Shown here: in pieces, positions 1-12,736 of the stretch | Position numbering within the stretch: position 1 is the stretch's first letter | How the letters are laid out: each line of letters opens with the position of its first letter | Assembly (NCBI RefSeq): GCF_000698595.1 | Contig: NZ_JFHC01000010.1 | Coordinates: 82,306 to 146,305, forward strand | DNA from: Caballeronia glathei | Lineage (GTDB): Bacteria > Pseudomonadota > Gammaproteobacteria > Burkholderiales > Burkholderiaceae | Length of the DNA: 64,000 nucleotides | Reading direction: 5' to 3' | Translations under genes and position numbers: made by a program | Notes under the pieces: model-generated | Told to the model about the DNA's origin: nothing | The model's input: the letters and a program-made list of their open reading frames with translations, nothing else | Databases searched by the model: none

Positions 1-16
1 AAAGCAATGCACGAAT

Positions 17-754
17 CTAGGCGGCCGCCTCGGCATTTTCCACCACGGCCGGTTCCGTGCGCCATACGCTCGTGCCTTTGACGGCACGGTCGAGGTCGCT
101 GAGCACGGCATCGTGGGCGGTGAGTTCGTCGGCGCTCGCCACGATCACCCGCAGATCCAGTCCGTCTAGCGCGATGCGCGGCGAGAGCGCCGCACCGGCC
201 GCGGGCACATCCCCGAGCATGTCGATGACGAGGCTCTCCTGGCCGCGCGTCATCGCGAGATACACCTCCGCGAGCAACTCCGAGTCGAGCAGCGCGCCGT
301 GCAGCGTACGGTGCGCATTGCTGATGCCGAAGCGGTCGCAGAGCGCATCGAGCGAATTGCGTTTGCCCGGGAACATCTGCTTCGCCTGCACGAGCGTGTC
401 GATCACGCCGCCGCACACGTCGGCCATCTTCGGCAGGCCGAGCAGCCCGAATTCGACGTCGAGAAAGCCGATGTCGAACGGCGCGTTGTGGATGATCAGT
501 TCCGCGTCCGCGAGAAAGTGGCGCAGTTCGGCCGCGATCTCGGCGAACCTGGGCTTGTCGCTCAGGAATTCCGTGGTGAGGCCGTGGACCGCGAGCGCGC
601 CCGGGTCGCTGTCGCGTCCCGGATTGATGTAGAAGTGCAGGTTGTTGCCGGTGAGCCGTCGGTTGATCAGCTCGACGCAGCCGATTTCGATGATGCGGTC
701 GCCCGTGCGGGCATTGAGGCCGGTGGTTTCGGTATCGAGTACGAGTTGGCGCAT
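17..754 (-). CDS. dnaQ: DNA polymerase III subunit epsilon (3'-5' proofreading exonuclease)
   Basis: The 245-aa protein is the proofreading exonuclease of the replicative polymerase, which removes misincorporated nucleotides from the 3' end. All three exonuclease motifs of the DEDDh family are visible: Exo I LDTETTG near the N-terminus, Exo II NAPFD near residue 90, and Exo III with HRTLHGALLD near residue 150, where the H and D are catalytic. The C-terminal tail after about residue 180 is where DnaQ usually contacts the polymerase subunit. It starts at an ATG 21 bases after the end of rnhA on the same strand, so the two are probably cotranscribed, as in E. coli. No strong ribosome binding site is seen. 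Confidence 0.97.
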   Translation of the reverse strand: MRQLVLDTETTGLNARTGDRIIEIGCVELINRRLTGNNLHFYINPGRDSDPGALAVHGLTTEFLSDKPRFAEIAAELRHFLADAELIIHNAPFDIGFLDVEFGLLGLPKMADVCGGVIDTLVQAKQMFPGKRNSLDALCDRFGISNAHRTLHGALLDSELLAEVYLAMTRGQESLVIDMLGDVPAAGAALSPRIALDGLDLRVIVASADELTAHDAVLSDLDRAVKGTSVWRTEPAVVENAEAAA

Positions 755-775
755 TGGCTTGGTTCGGTTGGCTGA

Positions 776-1231
776 TTAGCTGTCGGCGAGCGATGTCACG
801 CCGCGGTTGGCGAGCGCATCGGCGCGTTCGTTTTCAGGATGACCTGCGTGGCCCTTGACCCAGCGCCATTCGATCTGGTGCTGCCCGACGAGCGCGTCGA
901 GCCGCTTCCAGAGGTCGGCGTTCTTGACCGGCGTTTTCGCGGCCGTCATCCAGCCCTTCTTTTTCCAGCCATGGATCCATTCGCTGATGCCTTTCTGCAC
1001 GTATTGCGAATCGGTGTGGATCACGGCGTGGCACGGCCGCTTGAGCGCCTCGAGCGCGGCGATCACGGCCATCAGTTCCATGCGGTTGTTGGTGGTGGCG
1101 GCTTCCCCGCCGAAGATTTCCTTTTCCTGCGAGCCGAAGCGAAGGAGGGCGCCCCAGCCGCCGGGGCCCGGGTTGCCCTTGCAGGCGCCGTCGGTGTAGA
1201 TGTCAATTACCTTTGAGGAGTCTGAAGTCAT
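776..1231 (-). CDS. rnhA: Ribonuclease HI
   Basis: This 151-aa enzyme cleaves the RNA strand of RNA-DNA hybrids, removing primers and R-loops. The family signature is intact: [11 protein letters not shown] at the N-terminus with the first catalytic Asp, NNRMELMA with the catalytic Glu, HTDSQYV with the second Asp, and [13 protein letters not shown] with the last Asp. The frame is open upstream, but the ATG at 1231 is the right start: it gives the normal family length, and its A is shared with the stop codon of the upstream methyltransferase gene, a one-base overlap that suggests translational coupling. It lies in a run with dnaQ downstream. Confidence 0.97.
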   Translation of the reverse strand: MTSDSSKVIDIYTDGACKGNPGPGGWGALLRFGSQEKEIFGGEAATTNNRMELMAVIAALEALKRPCHAVIHTDSQYVQKGISEWIHGWKKKGWMTAAKTPVKNADLWKRLDALVGQHQIEWRWVKGHAGHPENERADALANRGVTSLADS

Positions 1232-2079
1232 CAATGCTCGTTGCGTGTGTGCGGGGCCGCGACCGGGGCGAGCCCCGGCGCGAGTGCGGGTTTCTTCAGC
1301 TTGCGCGGGCCGATCAGGCGCATGCCGCGCACGCGCTTGATCGCCGTGATCATGTAGGCCGCGCCGAAGATGGGCCACCAGCGATCGCCGGCGGCTTCCA
1401 TGAACTGATAGCGCTGGAGCCACTTGTCGGTGACGAGCGGCGGACGATAGCAGCCGAAGCGCCCGCGTTCAAGGTCGAAGCCGAGCAGCTTGATCCAGTC
1501 CTTGATGCGCGTGAACGCGATCATTTCATGCGCGGCCGGCACGAACGGCCGTCCGGCGACGTTGCCGAGCGACTGCCGCGCGCCCCAGAGGCTGAGCGAA
1601 TTGAAGCCGAGGATGATCAGCTGGCCTTCCGGCATCAGCACGCGTTCGGCCTCGCGCAGCAGGCGGTGCGGATCGCCCGTGAATTCCAGCGTGTGCGGCA
1701 GCACGAGCAGATCGACGCTCTGGGCCTCGAACGGCAGGTCGAGCAGGTCGCACCAGACCGTGCTGCGTCCCTCCGGCGCATGCACGCCGCGATTCGCCGA
1801 CGGCAGCGACGCGACGCCCGGCCGCGCATTCGCCGCGGCGGCGCCCGCCGGGTATGTGTACGGCGCGCTCGCGCCGCTCGCGGCGTCGAGCACGAGCGCA
1901 CGGCCGGTCATGCGGTTTTCGCGCAGGGCGTCGAGCTGCGGCATGCCGAGCTGCAGCGCGTGGTAGCCGAAAATGTCGGAAACCACGCGATCGAGTTGCG
2001 CCTGTTCCCAGTCGAGCACGTAGCGTCCGGGCGCAGAGCCTGTCCAGGCGGGCCAGTCTATAATCGATCGGTCAGACAT
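1231..2079 (-). CDS. SAM-dependent class I methyltransferase (YafS-like)
   Basis: The 282-aa protein resembles the methyltransferase that sits between gloB and rnhA in E. coli (YafS). What can be seen is a Rossmann-type methyltransferase core: [10 protein letters not shown] replaces the usual glycine-rich SAM loop, then [19 protein letters not shown], which fits the acidic loop and motif II, and a [10 protein letters not shown] strand. The glycine-rich loop is weak, so SAM binding is inferred from family resemblance. The substrate is unknown. The start is an ATG 29 bases from the divergent gloB. It is the first gene of a likely unit with rnhA and dnaQ. Confidence 0.8.
   Translation of the reverse strand: MSDRSIIDWPAWTGSAPGRYVLDWEQAQLDRVVSDIFGYHALQLGMPQLDALRENRMTGRALVLDAASGASAPYTYPAGAAAANARPGVASLPSANRGVHAPEGRSTVWCDLLDLPFEAQSVDLLVLPHTLEFTGDPHRLLREAERVLMPEGQLIILGFNSLSLWGARQSLGNVAGRPFVPAAHEMIAFTRIKDWIKLLGFDLERGRFGCYRPPLVTDKWLQRYQFMEAAGDRWWPIFGAAYMITAIKRVRGMRLIGPRKLKKPALAPGLAPVAAPHTRNEH
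2059..2064 (+). promoter_or_regulatory. Candidate -10 box of the gloB promoter
   Basis: A perfect TATAAT lies 45 bases before the gloB start codon, inside the 5' end of the divergent methyltransferase gene. No convincing -35 box is seen at 16-18 bases upstream, so the call rests on the -10 hexamer and position alone. Confidence 0.35.
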
Positions 2080-2108
2080 GTTCGAATTGCCGCCTTGAAG
2101 AACTCGCT

Positions 2109-2912
2109 ATGAAAACACTTGAATACGTGCCGGTTCCGGCGTTCGAGGACAACTACATCTGGCTCGTGTCGGACGGTCGCGACGCAGTCGTCGTCGATCC
2201 GGGTGACGCCGGGCCGGTTGAGGCGTATCTCGCGAAACGCGGCTGGCGGTTGACCGCTATTTTACTCACGCACCATCATCACGACCACGTCGGCGGTGTC
2301 GAGGAACTGCTTGCCGGCCGTTCGGACGATGGCGGCATTCCCGTCTACGGCCCGGCCGGCGAGCGAATCGACCATCTGAGCGCGCGCCTGAAGGAGGGCG
2401 ACCGGGTGCGCATCGAAAGCCCGGCGCTCGAGGTGTCGGTGATCGACGTTCCCGGGCACACCGCGGGCCACATCGCGTACTTTCAGGCAGCCGATTCCGG
2501 CGGCACACCGCATCTGTTCTGCGGCGACACGCTCTTCGCGAGCGGTTGCGGGCGGCTGTTCGAAGGCACGGCGCAGCAGATGCTGGCATCGCTCGACGCG
2601 CTCGCCGCACTTCCCGACACCACGCAAGTCCACTGCGCGCACGAATATACGCTCTCGAACATTCGCTTCGCGCGTGCCTGCGAGCCGGCGAACGGCGCGC
2701 TCGCACAGTGGCAGGAAGACGCGCAGGCGCTGCGCGAGGCCGGCAAGCCGACGCTGCCCACGACGATCGGCCACGAGAAGGCGGTCAATCCGTTCCTGCG
2801 TGTCGGCGACGCCGCCATTCAGAGCACGCTCGCCGCGCATTTCAATCACCCGGTGTCCGACCGGCTCGATGCGTTCCGGCTGATGCGCGGCTGGAAGGAC
2901 AAGTTTCGCTAA
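2109..2912 (+). CDS. gloB: Hydroxyacylglutathione hydrolase (glyoxalase II)
   Basis: The 267-aa protein hydrolyses S-lactoylglutathione to D-lactate and glutathione, the second step of methylglyoxal detoxification. The metallo-beta-lactamase metal site is complete: THHHHDH near residue 55, HTAGH near residue 118, the bridging Asp in FCGDTLF near residue 140, and the late His in HCAHEYT near residue 180. The C-terminal part (NPFLR and onward) matches the glyoxalase II substrate-binding domain. It starts at an ATG divergent from the methyltransferase gene, and mltD follows on the same strand, as in E. coli. Confidence 0.96.
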   Translation: MKTLEYVPVPAFEDNYIWLVSDGRDAVVVDPGDAGPVEAYLAKRGWRLTAILLTHHHHDHVGGVEELLAGRSDDGGIPVYGPAGERIDHLSARLKEGDRVRIESPALEVSVIDVPGHTAGHIAYFQAADSGGTPHLFCGDTLFASGCGRLFEGTAQQMLASLDALAALPDTTQVHCAHEYTLSNIRFARACEPANGALAQWQEDAQALREAGKPTLPTTIGHEKAVNPFLRVGDAAIQSTLAAHFNHPVSDRLDAFRLMRGWKDKFR

Positions 2913-2997
2913 CCCGCACGAAGTTGTGGCTAACTTCATCCGAAACATTGGAAACGTCGCCAGTCGTCGGATTTTGCTTGGTTTTCCCTCTTTTTTA

Positions 2998-3026
2998 TTG
3001 ACGACCACGATGCGCTTCCGTACCAT
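2998..3026 (+). promoter_or_regulatory. Candidate sigma-70 promoter of mltD
   Basis: TTGACG (2998-3003) is followed after 17 bases by TACCAT (3021-3026), which puts transcription start near 3033 and leaves a leader of about 38 bases before the mltD ATG at 3071. The -35 matches consensus at five of six positions. Confidence 0.5.
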
Positions 3027-3070
3027 CGGCTCCAAATTTCCAAGCTTAATTTTTGGAATCCGAGACGTTC

Positions 3071-4726
3071 ATGCGACAGATTCTTAGCGCGCTACTCGTC
3101 CTTACGCTAGCAGCCTGTGCCAGCCAGGGACCGACAGCGCCAAATTCCCTTTCATCACTCCCATCCGCTTCGAAGCAGCAAGCAGTAGCCGACACGATCC
3201 GCCGCACCGCCGCCGCCAAGGAAACGATCAACGTCGACAAGACGTCCGTCGATTCGCTCTCGGGCGGCGACGCCGATCTCTGGGGCCGCATTCGCCGCGG
3301 GTTCCAGATTCCCGACCTGCAGAGCGACCTCGTCGACATGCAGGTGAGCTGGTACGCGCAGCGCCCGGACTACGTCGAGCGCATGACGGGCCGCTCGCAG
3401 AAGTATCTGTATCACATCGTCGAGGAGCTGGAGGCGCGGCACATGCCGACCGAGCTCGCGCTCCTGCCGTTCATCGAATCGGCGTTCAATCCGCAGGCGC
3501 TGTCGGTGGCGAAGGCGGCCGGCATGTGGCAGTTCGTGCCGGGCACGGGCCGCGACTACAACCTGAAGCAGAACATGTGGCAGGACGAGCGGCGCGACGT
3601 GCTGGCGTCGACGAGCGCGGCCCTCGACTACCTCACGCGCCTGCACGACATGTTCGGCGACTGGCATCTCGCGCTCGCCGCGTACAACTGGGGCGAGGGC
3701 AACGTGCAGCGCGCGATCGCGCGCAACGAGGCGGCGGGGCTGCCCACCGACTACCAGAGCCTGCGCATGCCGAACGAGACGCGCAACTACGTGCCGAAGC
3801 TGCAGGCGGTGAAGAACATCGTCGCGAATCCGCAGATGTATGGCCTCACGCTTCCCGAAATCCCGAATCACCCGTATTTCGTCACGGTCACGACCTCGCG
3901 CGACATCGACGTCACGATGGCCTCGAAGCTCGCCGGCATGTCGGTCGATGAATTCCGCTCGCTGAATCCGTCGTTCTCGAAGCCGGTCATTCTCGGCGCG
4001 ACGAATCCGCAGATCCTGCTGCCCTTCGACAACGCCACCGCCTTTCAGCGCAACCTGAAGTCGTACACGGGCGCGCTGTCGTCCTGGACGACGTACACCG
4101 TGACCGAGCGCTCGCGGCCGGCGGCGATCGCGGAGAAGATCGGTGTCGATGCCGACACGCTGATGTCGGTCAACCGCATTCCCGCGGGCATGCGCCTGAA
4201 GCCGGGCTCGACGATCGTCGTCCCGCGCAACGACGACGATGACGAGGACATCAGCGCCGACGTGGCCGAAAGCGCCGTGCTCGCCGTCGAGCCGGACGTG
4301 CCCGACACCCGCAAGATGCTGATCCGTGTGCGCCGCCAGCAGTCCGTCGCGACCTTCGCCGACCGTTACAACGTCTCGGTCGGGCAGGTGAGGGCGTGGA
4401 ACCGCACGCGCCGCGACACGATCATGCCGGGGCAGGTGATCGTGCTGCACGTGCCCGTGGGCCGTGCGGTTCCGGCGGAACCGGGTCCGGTGCGCCTGGA
4501 AACCGTGTCGGCGTCGAGCCGCTCCACTGGCCGCGTGACGAGGATCGGCACGCGCGTGCCGGAGTCAAAGTCTTCGGCTGGCGGGAAATCGTCTGCGAAA
4601 TCCGCCGGCAAGGTCACCCGCGTGTCGAGCAAGGGCGACGATTCGAAGCCGGCAAAGCCGGCCGTCGTGAAAACCTCGAAAGCGACGACCGGCACGTCCA
4701 GGAAGTCGACGAAAGCTGGCAAATAA
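3071..4726 (+). CDS. mltD: Membrane-bound lytic murein transglycosylase D
   Basis: The 551-aa lipoprotein cleaves the glycan strands of peptidoglycan to 1,6-anhydro ends in the periplasm. It begins with a lipoprotein signal peptide ending in the lipobox LAAC (cysteine at residue 16). The SLT catalytic domain spans roughly residues 100-215 and carries FIESAFNP, whose Glu is the catalytic acid, AAGMWQFVPGTGR and LAAYNWGEGNV. Two LysM peptidoglycan-binding repeats follow (about 335-390 and 415-470), then a basic Ser/Lys-rich tail. The ATG at 3071 was chosen over an in-frame TTG at 3053 because it gives a clean signal peptide. A hairpin terminator follows. Confidence 0.95.
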   Translation: MRQILSALLVLTLAACASQGPTAPNSLSSLPSASKQQAVADTIRRTAAAKETINVDKTSVDSLSGGDADLWGRIRRGFQIPDLQSDLVDMQVSWYAQRPDYVERMTGRSQKYLYHIVEELEARHMPTELALLPFIESAFNPQALSVAKAAGMWQFVPGTGRDYNLKQNMWQDERRDVLASTSAALDYLTRLHDMFGDWHLALAAYNWGEGNVQRAIARNEAAGLPTDYQSLRMPNETRNYVPKLQAVKNIVANPQMYGLTLPEIPNHPYFVTVTTSRDIDVTMASKLAGMSVDEFRSLNPSFSKPVILGATNPQILLPFDNATAFQRNLKSYTGALSSWTTYTVTERSRPAAIAEKIGVDADTLMSVNRIPAGMRLKPGSTIVVPRNDDDDEDISADVAESAVLAVEPDVPDTRKMLIRVRRQQSVATFADRYNVSVGQVRAWNRTRRDTIMPGQVIVLHVPVGRAVPAEPGPVRLETVSASSRSTGRVTRIGTRVPESKSSAGGKSSAKSAGKVTRVSSKGDDSKPAKPAVVKTSKATTGTSRKSTKAGK

Positions 4727-4780
4727 GCCGGCAAATAAGCCGCGCGGCGCGCGGAGCCAGCCCGCCACGAGCCTTATCCC

Positions 4781-4810
4781 ACGCCGTCACCAAGGTGACG
4801 GCGTTTCCAT
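4781..4810 (+). terminator. Rho-independent terminator after mltD
   Basis: A perfect 11-bp inverted repeat (4781-4791 with 4794-4804, two-base loop) is followed by a T-rich stretch. It lies 55 bases after the mltD stop and just before the next gene. Confidence 0.7.
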
Positions 4811-4862
4811 TTTGGTGCAGCAGTTAAACTCCTGCTTTAAAGTCAAAAAGCGGCTGCATCGA

Positions 4863-6095
4863 ATGACGTCCTCGGCTCGCCTGCGTGTCTTTTTCCTGTT
4901 CGCCGCCGGATATTTCGTCTCGTATGTGTTCCGGGGCGTCAATCTCGGCTTCGCCCCCCTCATTACGCACGAACTCGGCCTGTCCGCGGCCGACCTCGGC
5001 CTCCTGACCTCGCTCTATTTCATCGGCTTCGCGCTCGCACAAATCCCGGTTGGCGTGCTGCTCGACCACTTCGGGCCGCGCCGCGTGACGGCTGGCATGC
5101 TCGTTTTCGCCGCGCTCGGCATCGGGGTGTTCGGCGCGTCGCATGGGCTCGCCGGCATGATGGCCGGGCGCCTCCTGATCGGCGTGGGCGTTTCCGTGTG
5201 CCTGAGCGCGGCGTTCAAGGCGTCGGCGCAGCACTTTCCGGTGGCGCGCCTGCCGCTCGTCAACGGCTTGACGATGGCGATGGGCGGGCTGGGCGGCGTG
5301 GTCGTCGGCTCACCGCTCGCCTCGCTGCTCGCATTCACGAGCTGGCGCGCCGTCTGCGCGGGGCTCGTGCTGTTCACGCTGGTCGTCGCGCTCGCGATCC
5401 TTCTGTTCGCCCCCGACAAGCGCGAGGCCCGCCATCAGGCCGACATCGTCACGCAGTTCAAGGGCACCTGGCACATCCTGAAAAGCCCGGCGTTCTGGAA
5501 GATCGCGTCGTTTTCGGTCGTGACGCAGGGCGTTTTCTACGCGATGCAGTCGCTCTGGATCCGCCCGTATCTGCTCGACGTGATGGGGCTCTCGGCGAGC
5601 CACTCCGCGGCGCTCGTGTCGCTGCTCGGCTTTGCGATGATGCTCGGCTGCATCGGCTTCGGCGCGGCGGCGCGCAGCCTGGAGCGCAAGGGGGTGTCCG
5701 TGTACGCGTTCTGCGGCATCGGCATGGCGCTTTACGTGGTCGTCCAGGTGCTGATGCTCGTGCGCGCGCCGTTGCCCCCGGCGGTGCTCCTGGCCGCCTA
5801 CGGGATTTTCGGCGGCACCGGCATCCTGAGCTACGCGATCATGGCCGAGTATTTTCCGTCGCACATGATCGGCCGCACCAACACGACGCTCACGCTCGTC
5901 ATCTTCGTGCTGATCTTCGGGTTCCAGGTAGGGATCGGCGCGGTTCTGTCCCTCTGGCCGACCGAAGGCGGGCATTACCCGGCGGCGGCGCACCTGCGGG
6001 TGTGGGGCGTGCTGATCGCGCTGCAGATCGCGAGCGCGATCTGGTACGTCCTGCCGAGCCGCGTGCTGCACAAGACCGAGCGCGCCGTCTCGTAA
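4863..6095 (+). CDS. MFS transporter
   Basis: The 410-aa protein is a 12-helix major facilitator superfamily carrier of the inner membrane. Hydrophobic segments fill both halves and the loop between helices 2 and 3 carries the MFS signature [12 protein letters not shown] longer cytoplasmic loop (about residues 185-215) separates the halves. The ATG at 4863 is preferred over an in-frame TTG at 4812, which would overlap the region just after the mltD terminator. Substrate cannot be read from the sequence. It stands alone between mltD and carA, with a long inverted repeat after it. Confidence 0.85.
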   Translation: MTSSARLRVFFLFAAGYFVSYVFRGVNLGFAPLITHELGLSAADLGLLTSLYFIGFALAQIPVGVLLDHFGPRRVTAGMLVFAALGIGVFGASHGLAGMMAGRLLIGVGVSVCLSAAFKASAQHFPVARLPLVNGLTMAMGGLGGVVVGSPLASLLAFTSWRAVCAGLVLFTLVVALAILLFAPDKREARHQADIVTQFKGTWHILKSPAFWKIASFSVVTQGVFYAMQSLWIRPYLLDVMGLSASHSAALVSLLGFAMMLGCIGFGAAARSLERKGVSVYAFCGIGMALYVVVQVLMLVRAPLPPAVLLAAYGIFGGTGILSYAIMAEYFPSHMIGRTNTTLTLVIFVLIFGFQVGIGAVLSLWPTEGGHYPAAAHLRVWGVLIALQIASAIWYVLPSRVLHKTERAVS

Positions 6096-6143
6096 TAGCT
6101 TGCGACTCGGGCGGCGGCGCCCGGCGCCCGGCGCCCGGCGTCC

Positions 6144-6177
6144 AGACGCGTTCCAGGCACCTTCCTGGAACGCGTCT
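6144..6177 (+). terminator. Long perfect hairpin after the MFS gene
   Basis: A perfect 14-bp inverted repeat (6144-6157 with 6164-6177, six-base loop) follows the MFS stop by about 50 bases. The T-run after it is poor, so it may be a weak terminator or an mRNA-stabilising hairpin. It is preceded by several back-to-back GGCGCCC units (about 6115-6140). Confidence 0.5.
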
Positions 6178-6198
6178 TGCATCACAAGCGTCTCAAAT

Positions 6199-6228
6199 TT
6201 GGCAGAAAGGGTGGTTTCACGCTATAAT
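6199..6228 (+). promoter_or_regulatory. Sigma-70 promoter of carAB
   Basis: TTGGCA (6199-6204) and a perfect TATAAT (6223-6228) are 18 bases apart, placing transcription start near 6235. This is the only strong promoter seen ahead of carA. Confidence 0.7.
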
Positions 6229-6234
6229 TCGAAG

Positions 6235-6502
6235 GTTTGAGCATATCAACCCGCACCCTAGCGCCTACCTCCCACACACCGTTCATCCGCCGCGTTCCGT
6301 AGCACGCGCCGCATGCCGCCGAGCCCCCTGTGCCGACTGTCCGCCATCCGAGCGGGCGAGCGCGCCAGCAACCGCCGCGAGCCCTGCGCCCCGACTGCGA
6401 TTCACGCGATGCGGGTCTGCGTGCGCCATCAAACAGGCTGCGCGCAACCCCCAGAAGTCGGAGAGACAGGTCGGCAACAGGGTGTTCCCCAAGGAGCCTC
6501 CC
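6235..6502 (+). other. Long carA leader without a credible gene
   Basis: About 268 bases separate the predicted start of transcription from the carA start codon. The stretch is C-rich on the coding strand and open in several frames, but none has a ribosome binding site and a codon pattern like its neighbours. No clear terminator-antiterminator pair or known riboswitch was recognised. Confidence 0.4.
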
Positions 6503-7645
6503 GTGTTGCCGTCATTTTCCCCAGCACTTCTCGCACTCGCCGACGGCACGGTCTTTCGTGGTCATTCGATCGGCGCCTCCGGTTCGACGATCGGCGAAGT
6601 GGTGTTCAATACCGCGATCACCGGGTATCAGGAAATCCTGACCGATCCGAGCTACGCGCGCCAGATCGTCACGCTCACCTATCCGCATATCGGCAATGTC
6701 GGCGTGAATGCCGAGGATGTCGAAGCCACCAAAGTCCATGCCGCCGGCCTGATCATCCGTGATCTGCCGGTACTTGCCTCGAATTTCCGCTCCGAGCAGT
6801 CGCTCTCCGACTATCTGAAGGCGCAGGGCGTCGTCGCGATCGCGGGTATCGATACCCGCAAGCTCACCCGCATCCTGCGCGACAAGGGCGCGCAAAACGG
6901 CTGCATCCTCGCCGGCTCCGCCGATGAAGCGAAAGCGCTCGAGCTCGCGCGCTCGTTCCCCGGCCTCGCGGGCATGGACCTCGCGAAAGTCGTGTCGACG
7001 AAGGAAAGATACGACTGGACGCAGAGCGAATGGCGTCTCGGCGAGGGCTACGGCAAACAGGAAGCGCCGAAGCATCGCGTGGTCGCGTTCGACTACGGCG
7101 TGAAGCACAACATTCTGCGCATGCTCGCGGAGCGCGGCTGCCAGGTCACCGTGCTGCCGGCAGAGGCCACGGCCGCCGATGCGCTCGCGCTCAACCCGGA
7201 CGGCATCTTCCTGTCGAACGGCCCCGGCGACCCGGAGCCGTGCGATTACGCGATTGCCGCCACGCGCGAATTCATCGAGCGCGGCATTCCGACGTTCGGC
7301 ATCTGCCTCGGCCATCAGATCATGGGCCTCGCCCTCGGCGCGAAGACGGTGAAGATGAAGACCGGGCACCACGGCGCGAACCATCCGGTGAAGGATCTCG
7401 ACGACGGGCGCGTCGTGATCACGTCGCAGAACCACGGCTTCGCCGTCGACGCTTCCACGCTGCCCGCGAACGCGAAGGTCACGCATGTCTCGCTCTTCGA
7501 CGGCACGCTGCAGGGCTTCGCGCTCACCGACAAGCCCGCGTTCTGCTTCCAGGGCCATCCGGAAGCGTCGCCGGGACCGAACGACATTGCGTATCTGTTC
7601 GACCGCTTCGTCAAGCTGATGGAAGCGCAGAAGGTCGCGGCATAA
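6503..7645 (+). CDS. carA: Carbamoyl-phosphate synthase small subunit (glutaminase)
   Basis: The 380-aa subunit releases ammonia from glutamine and channels it to CarB for carbamoyl phosphate, the precursor of arginine and pyrimidines. The N-terminal CarA domain begins [13 protein letters not shown]. The C-terminal class I glutamine amidotransferase domain has the nucleophile in [10 protein letters not shown] and the His-Glu pair in [10 protein letters not shown]. The frame stays open more than 1.3 kb upstream, through the MFS gene, but the GTG at 6503 fits the family length and has AAGGAG six bases upstream (6491-6496). carB follows after 61 bases. Confidence 0.96.
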   Translation: MLPSFSPALLALADGTVFRGHSIGASGSTIGEVVFNTAITGYQEILTDPSYARQIVTLTYPHIGNVGVNAEDVEATKVHAAGLIIRDLPVLASNFRSEQSLSDYLKAQGVVAIAGIDTRKLTRILRDKGAQNGCILAGSADEAKALELARSFPGLAGMDLAKVVSTKERYDWTQSEWRLGEGYGKQEAPKHRVVAFDYGVKHNILRMLAERGCQVTVLPAEATAADALALNPDGIFLSNGPGDPEPCDYAIAATREFIERGIPTFGICLGHQIMGLALGAKTVKMKTGHHGANHPVKDLDDGRVVITSQNHGFAVDASTLPANAKVTHVSLFDGTLQGFALTDKPAFCFQGHPEASPGPNDIAYLFDRFVKLMEAQKVAA

Positions 7646-7706
7646 GCGCCACGCAGCACGCAAGAGCACCAGAACAGAACACAGCAATACATTACCGAGA
7701 GCAGTT

Positions 7707-10961
<3,255 letters not shown>

Positions 10962-10991
10962 GGCTTCGATTATCCGTCTTAGCATCAAGGG

Positions 10992-11052
10992 CCGCGGTTA
11001 AGCGGCGTCTCCTTTCTTACCGGGAGATGCACTTAACCGCGGTAATTTTTTT
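10992..11052 (+). terminator. Hairpin terminator in the greA leader
   Basis: Outer arms of 11 bp (10992-11002 with 11032-11042) enclose a smaller stem (TCTCC with GGAGA), and seven T follow (11046-11052). It can end carAB transcripts, but it also lies within the leader of greA, whose ATG is only 30 bases further on. Confidence 0.75.
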
Positions 11053-11081
11053 ACGGCTGTTTTTTGTTCCCCGAGTTGTTT

Positions 11082-11558
11082 ATGAGCACAGTTCCATTGA
11101 CGAAGCGCGGCGCAGAGCTTCTGCGCGCGGAATTACAACGCCTGAAATCGGTCGAGCGCCCGGCGGTCGTTAATTCGATTGCGGAAGCGCGCGCTCAGGG
11201 CGACCTGTCGGAAAACGCCGAATACGACGCGGCGAAGGAAAAGCAGGGCTTCATCGAAGGCCGTATCGCCGAGCTCGAATCGAAGCTGGCCGCGGCGCAG
11301 GTCATCGATCCGACGACCGTCGAAGCGGAGGGGCGCGTGGTGTTCGGCGCGACGGTCGAGCTCGAGGACCTGGAATCGGGCGGCACGGTGACCTACCAGA
11401 TCGTCGGCGACGACGAAGCCGACATCGATCACGGCCTCGTGTCGATCAGCTCGCCGATCGCGCGGGCGCTGATCAGCAAGTCGGAAGGCGACGTCGCGGC
11501 GGTCCAGGCGCCGAGCGGTGCCCGCGAGTACGAAATCATCGCCGTTCGATACGTCTGA
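11082..11558 (+). CDS. greA: Transcription elongation factor GreA
   Basis: The 158-aa factor enters the secondary channel of RNA polymerase and stimulates cleavage of backtracked RNA. The N-terminal coiled coil (about residues 8-75) carries the [13 protein letters not shown] signature with the acidic tip residues, and the C-terminal domain has the family FKBP-like fold with the IVGDDEAD segment. The ATG at 11082 gives the standard length; an in-frame upstream start at 11064 would fall against the terminator T-run. Its stop codon shares one base with the start of the next gene. Confidence 0.97.
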   Translation: MSTVPLTKRGAELLRAELQRLKSVERPAVVNSIAEARAQGDLSENAEYDAAKEKQGFIEGRIAELESKLAAAQVIDPTTVEAEGRVVFGATVELEDLESGGTVTYQIVGDDEADIDHGLVSISSPIARALISKSEGDVAAVQAPSGAREYEIIAVRYV

Positions 11559-12076
11559 TGGCGCATCGGATCTTCCGGATCGTGACAATGGTGTGGGTCG
11601 GCAGCCTGCTGACGCTTGGCTATGTCGTCGCGCCCGTCCTCTTTTCGATGCTCGACCGCACGACGGCCGGGTCGGTCGCGGCGCAGCTGTTCCGTGTCGA
11701 AGGCATGCTCGGCGTCGTGTGCGCGCTGATATTGCTGCTGATCGGCAATCGGATGGTGCGCGGCGGTTTCGTCGACTACAAACGGGTGCGGTGGATTGTC
11801 GCAGTCATGCTGCTGTGTGTGCTGATCGGCTATTTCGGCCTGCAGCCGTTCATGAACTCGCTGCGCATCGCCGCGCAGGAGGCGGGGACGGATCTCGCGA
11901 ATTCGGTCTACGCGAAGCGCTTCGGCGTGCTGCACGGGGTGTCGAGCGCGTTCTACCTGCTCGAAAGCGTGCTGGGCCTTCTGCTCGTCTGGCGTCTGCC
12001 GGGACACTTCGCATCCGGGCCGGTCGTGGCGCGGGGTCAGTCCGCCGCCGTGGCGGCCCGCCGCGTCCGCCGATAA
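11558..12076 (+). CDS. DUF4149 domain membrane protein
   Basis: The 172-aa protein has about four hydrophobic segments (near residues 8-28, 48-66, 78-98 and 125-148) and matches the DUF4149 family by its GSLLTLGYVVAPVLFSML and FGVLHGVSSAFYLLESVLG segments. Function is unknown. It overlaps the greA stop by one base and is therefore probably translated with it. The C-terminal Arg/Ala-rich tail is cytoplasmic-looking and poorly conserved in such proteins. Confidence 0.75.
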   Translation: MAHRIFRIVTMVWVGSLLTLGYVVAPVLFSMLDRTTAGSVAAQLFRVEGMLGVVCALILLLIGNRMVRGGFVDYKRVRWIVAVMLLCVLIGYFGLQPFMNSLRIAAQEAGTDLANSVYAKRFGVLHGVSSAFYLLESVLGLLLVWRLPGHFASGPVVARGQSAAVAARRVRR

Positions 12077-12140
12077 ATCCCGCCGCTCGGTTGCGGCTCG
12101 CCTGCGTCTCGTTTGCCGCTCATTTGCCTATAAAAGAACG

Positions 12141-12164
12141 GCGCCCGCCTAATGCGACGGGCGT
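12141..12164. terminator. Possible bidirectional terminator
   Basis: A short stem (CGCCCG at 12142-12147 with CGGGCG at 12158-12163), and a second stem CCGGGC/GCCCGG at 12174-12188, lie between the convergent DUF4149 gene and yhbY. Neither has a good T-run, so this is tentative. Confidence 0.35.
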
Positions 12165-12196
12165 CGCCGCGTTCCGGGCTCCGCCCGGATCACTGC

Positions 12197-12736
12197 TTAC
12201 TTCGATGTCTGATGCTGCCGCTTGGCGCTCGCCTGACGCTTCTTCGCGCGCTTGACGTTGCCGCCCGCCGTGACGCGCTCGTTGCCGCGCACGAGCAGCT
12301 TTTGCTTCTTGGGCTTGCGCACGACGGGTGCGTCGCGCGTGATCTTCACGGCCTTCACGATTCGTGGCGCGCGCCCCTTCGCTGGCTGCTCCGCTGCTTC
12401 GCGGACGCTTGGAATGGCGGTACGGCGGGCGTTCGCGCCGGCGCTGCGGACGGGCGCCGTGTCTTCCGGCCTCCAGATCACGAGCAGCTTGCCGATATGC
12501 TGAACAGGGCCCGCGTTGAGGCGATCGCAGATTTCGTCGTAGATCGCGACGCGCGCGTCGCGGTCGTCGCCGAACACGCGGATCTTGATGAGCTGATGCG
12601 CGCCGAGGTGGACTTCGATTTCAGCGAGCACCGCTTCGGTCAGCCCTTCAGCGCCGACGAGCACGACGGGCTTGAGCGCATGGGCCTGGGAGCGCAGGTC
12701 GGCGCGTTGGGCGGGAGAGAGTTTGAGAGCTGGCAT
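12197..12736 (-). CDS. yhbY: YhbY family RNA-binding protein
   Basis: The 179-aa protein has an N-terminal CRM/YhbY domain (residues 1-97) that binds RNA and in E. coli associates with pre-50S ribosomal subunits. Visible hallmarks are LSPAQRADLRSQAHAL, the GAEGLT loop corresponding to the GxxG RNA contact, and the closing GKLLVIWRP. The remaining 80 residues are a basic, Lys/Arg-rich extension absent from the roughly 97-aa E. coli protein and likely to add nonspecific RNA binding. It is divergent from rlmE, its usual neighbour. Confidence 0.9.
   Translation of the reverse strand: MPALKLSPAQRADLRSQAHALKPVVLVGAEGLTEAVLAEIEVHLGAHQLIKIRVFGDDRDARVAIYDEICDRLNAGPVQHIGKLLVIWRPEDTAPVRSAGANARRTAIPSVREAAEQPAKGRAPRIVKAVKITRDAPVVRKPKKQKLLVRGNERVTAGGNVKRAKKRQASAKRQHQTSK

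Noticed and set aside
5198..6502. A long open frame that would fuse some 435 residues to the front of CarA
   Set aside because: It overlaps the MFS gene in another frame and the carA promoter; the Arg/Ala-rich translation has no family, and carA has its own ribosome binding site at 6491.
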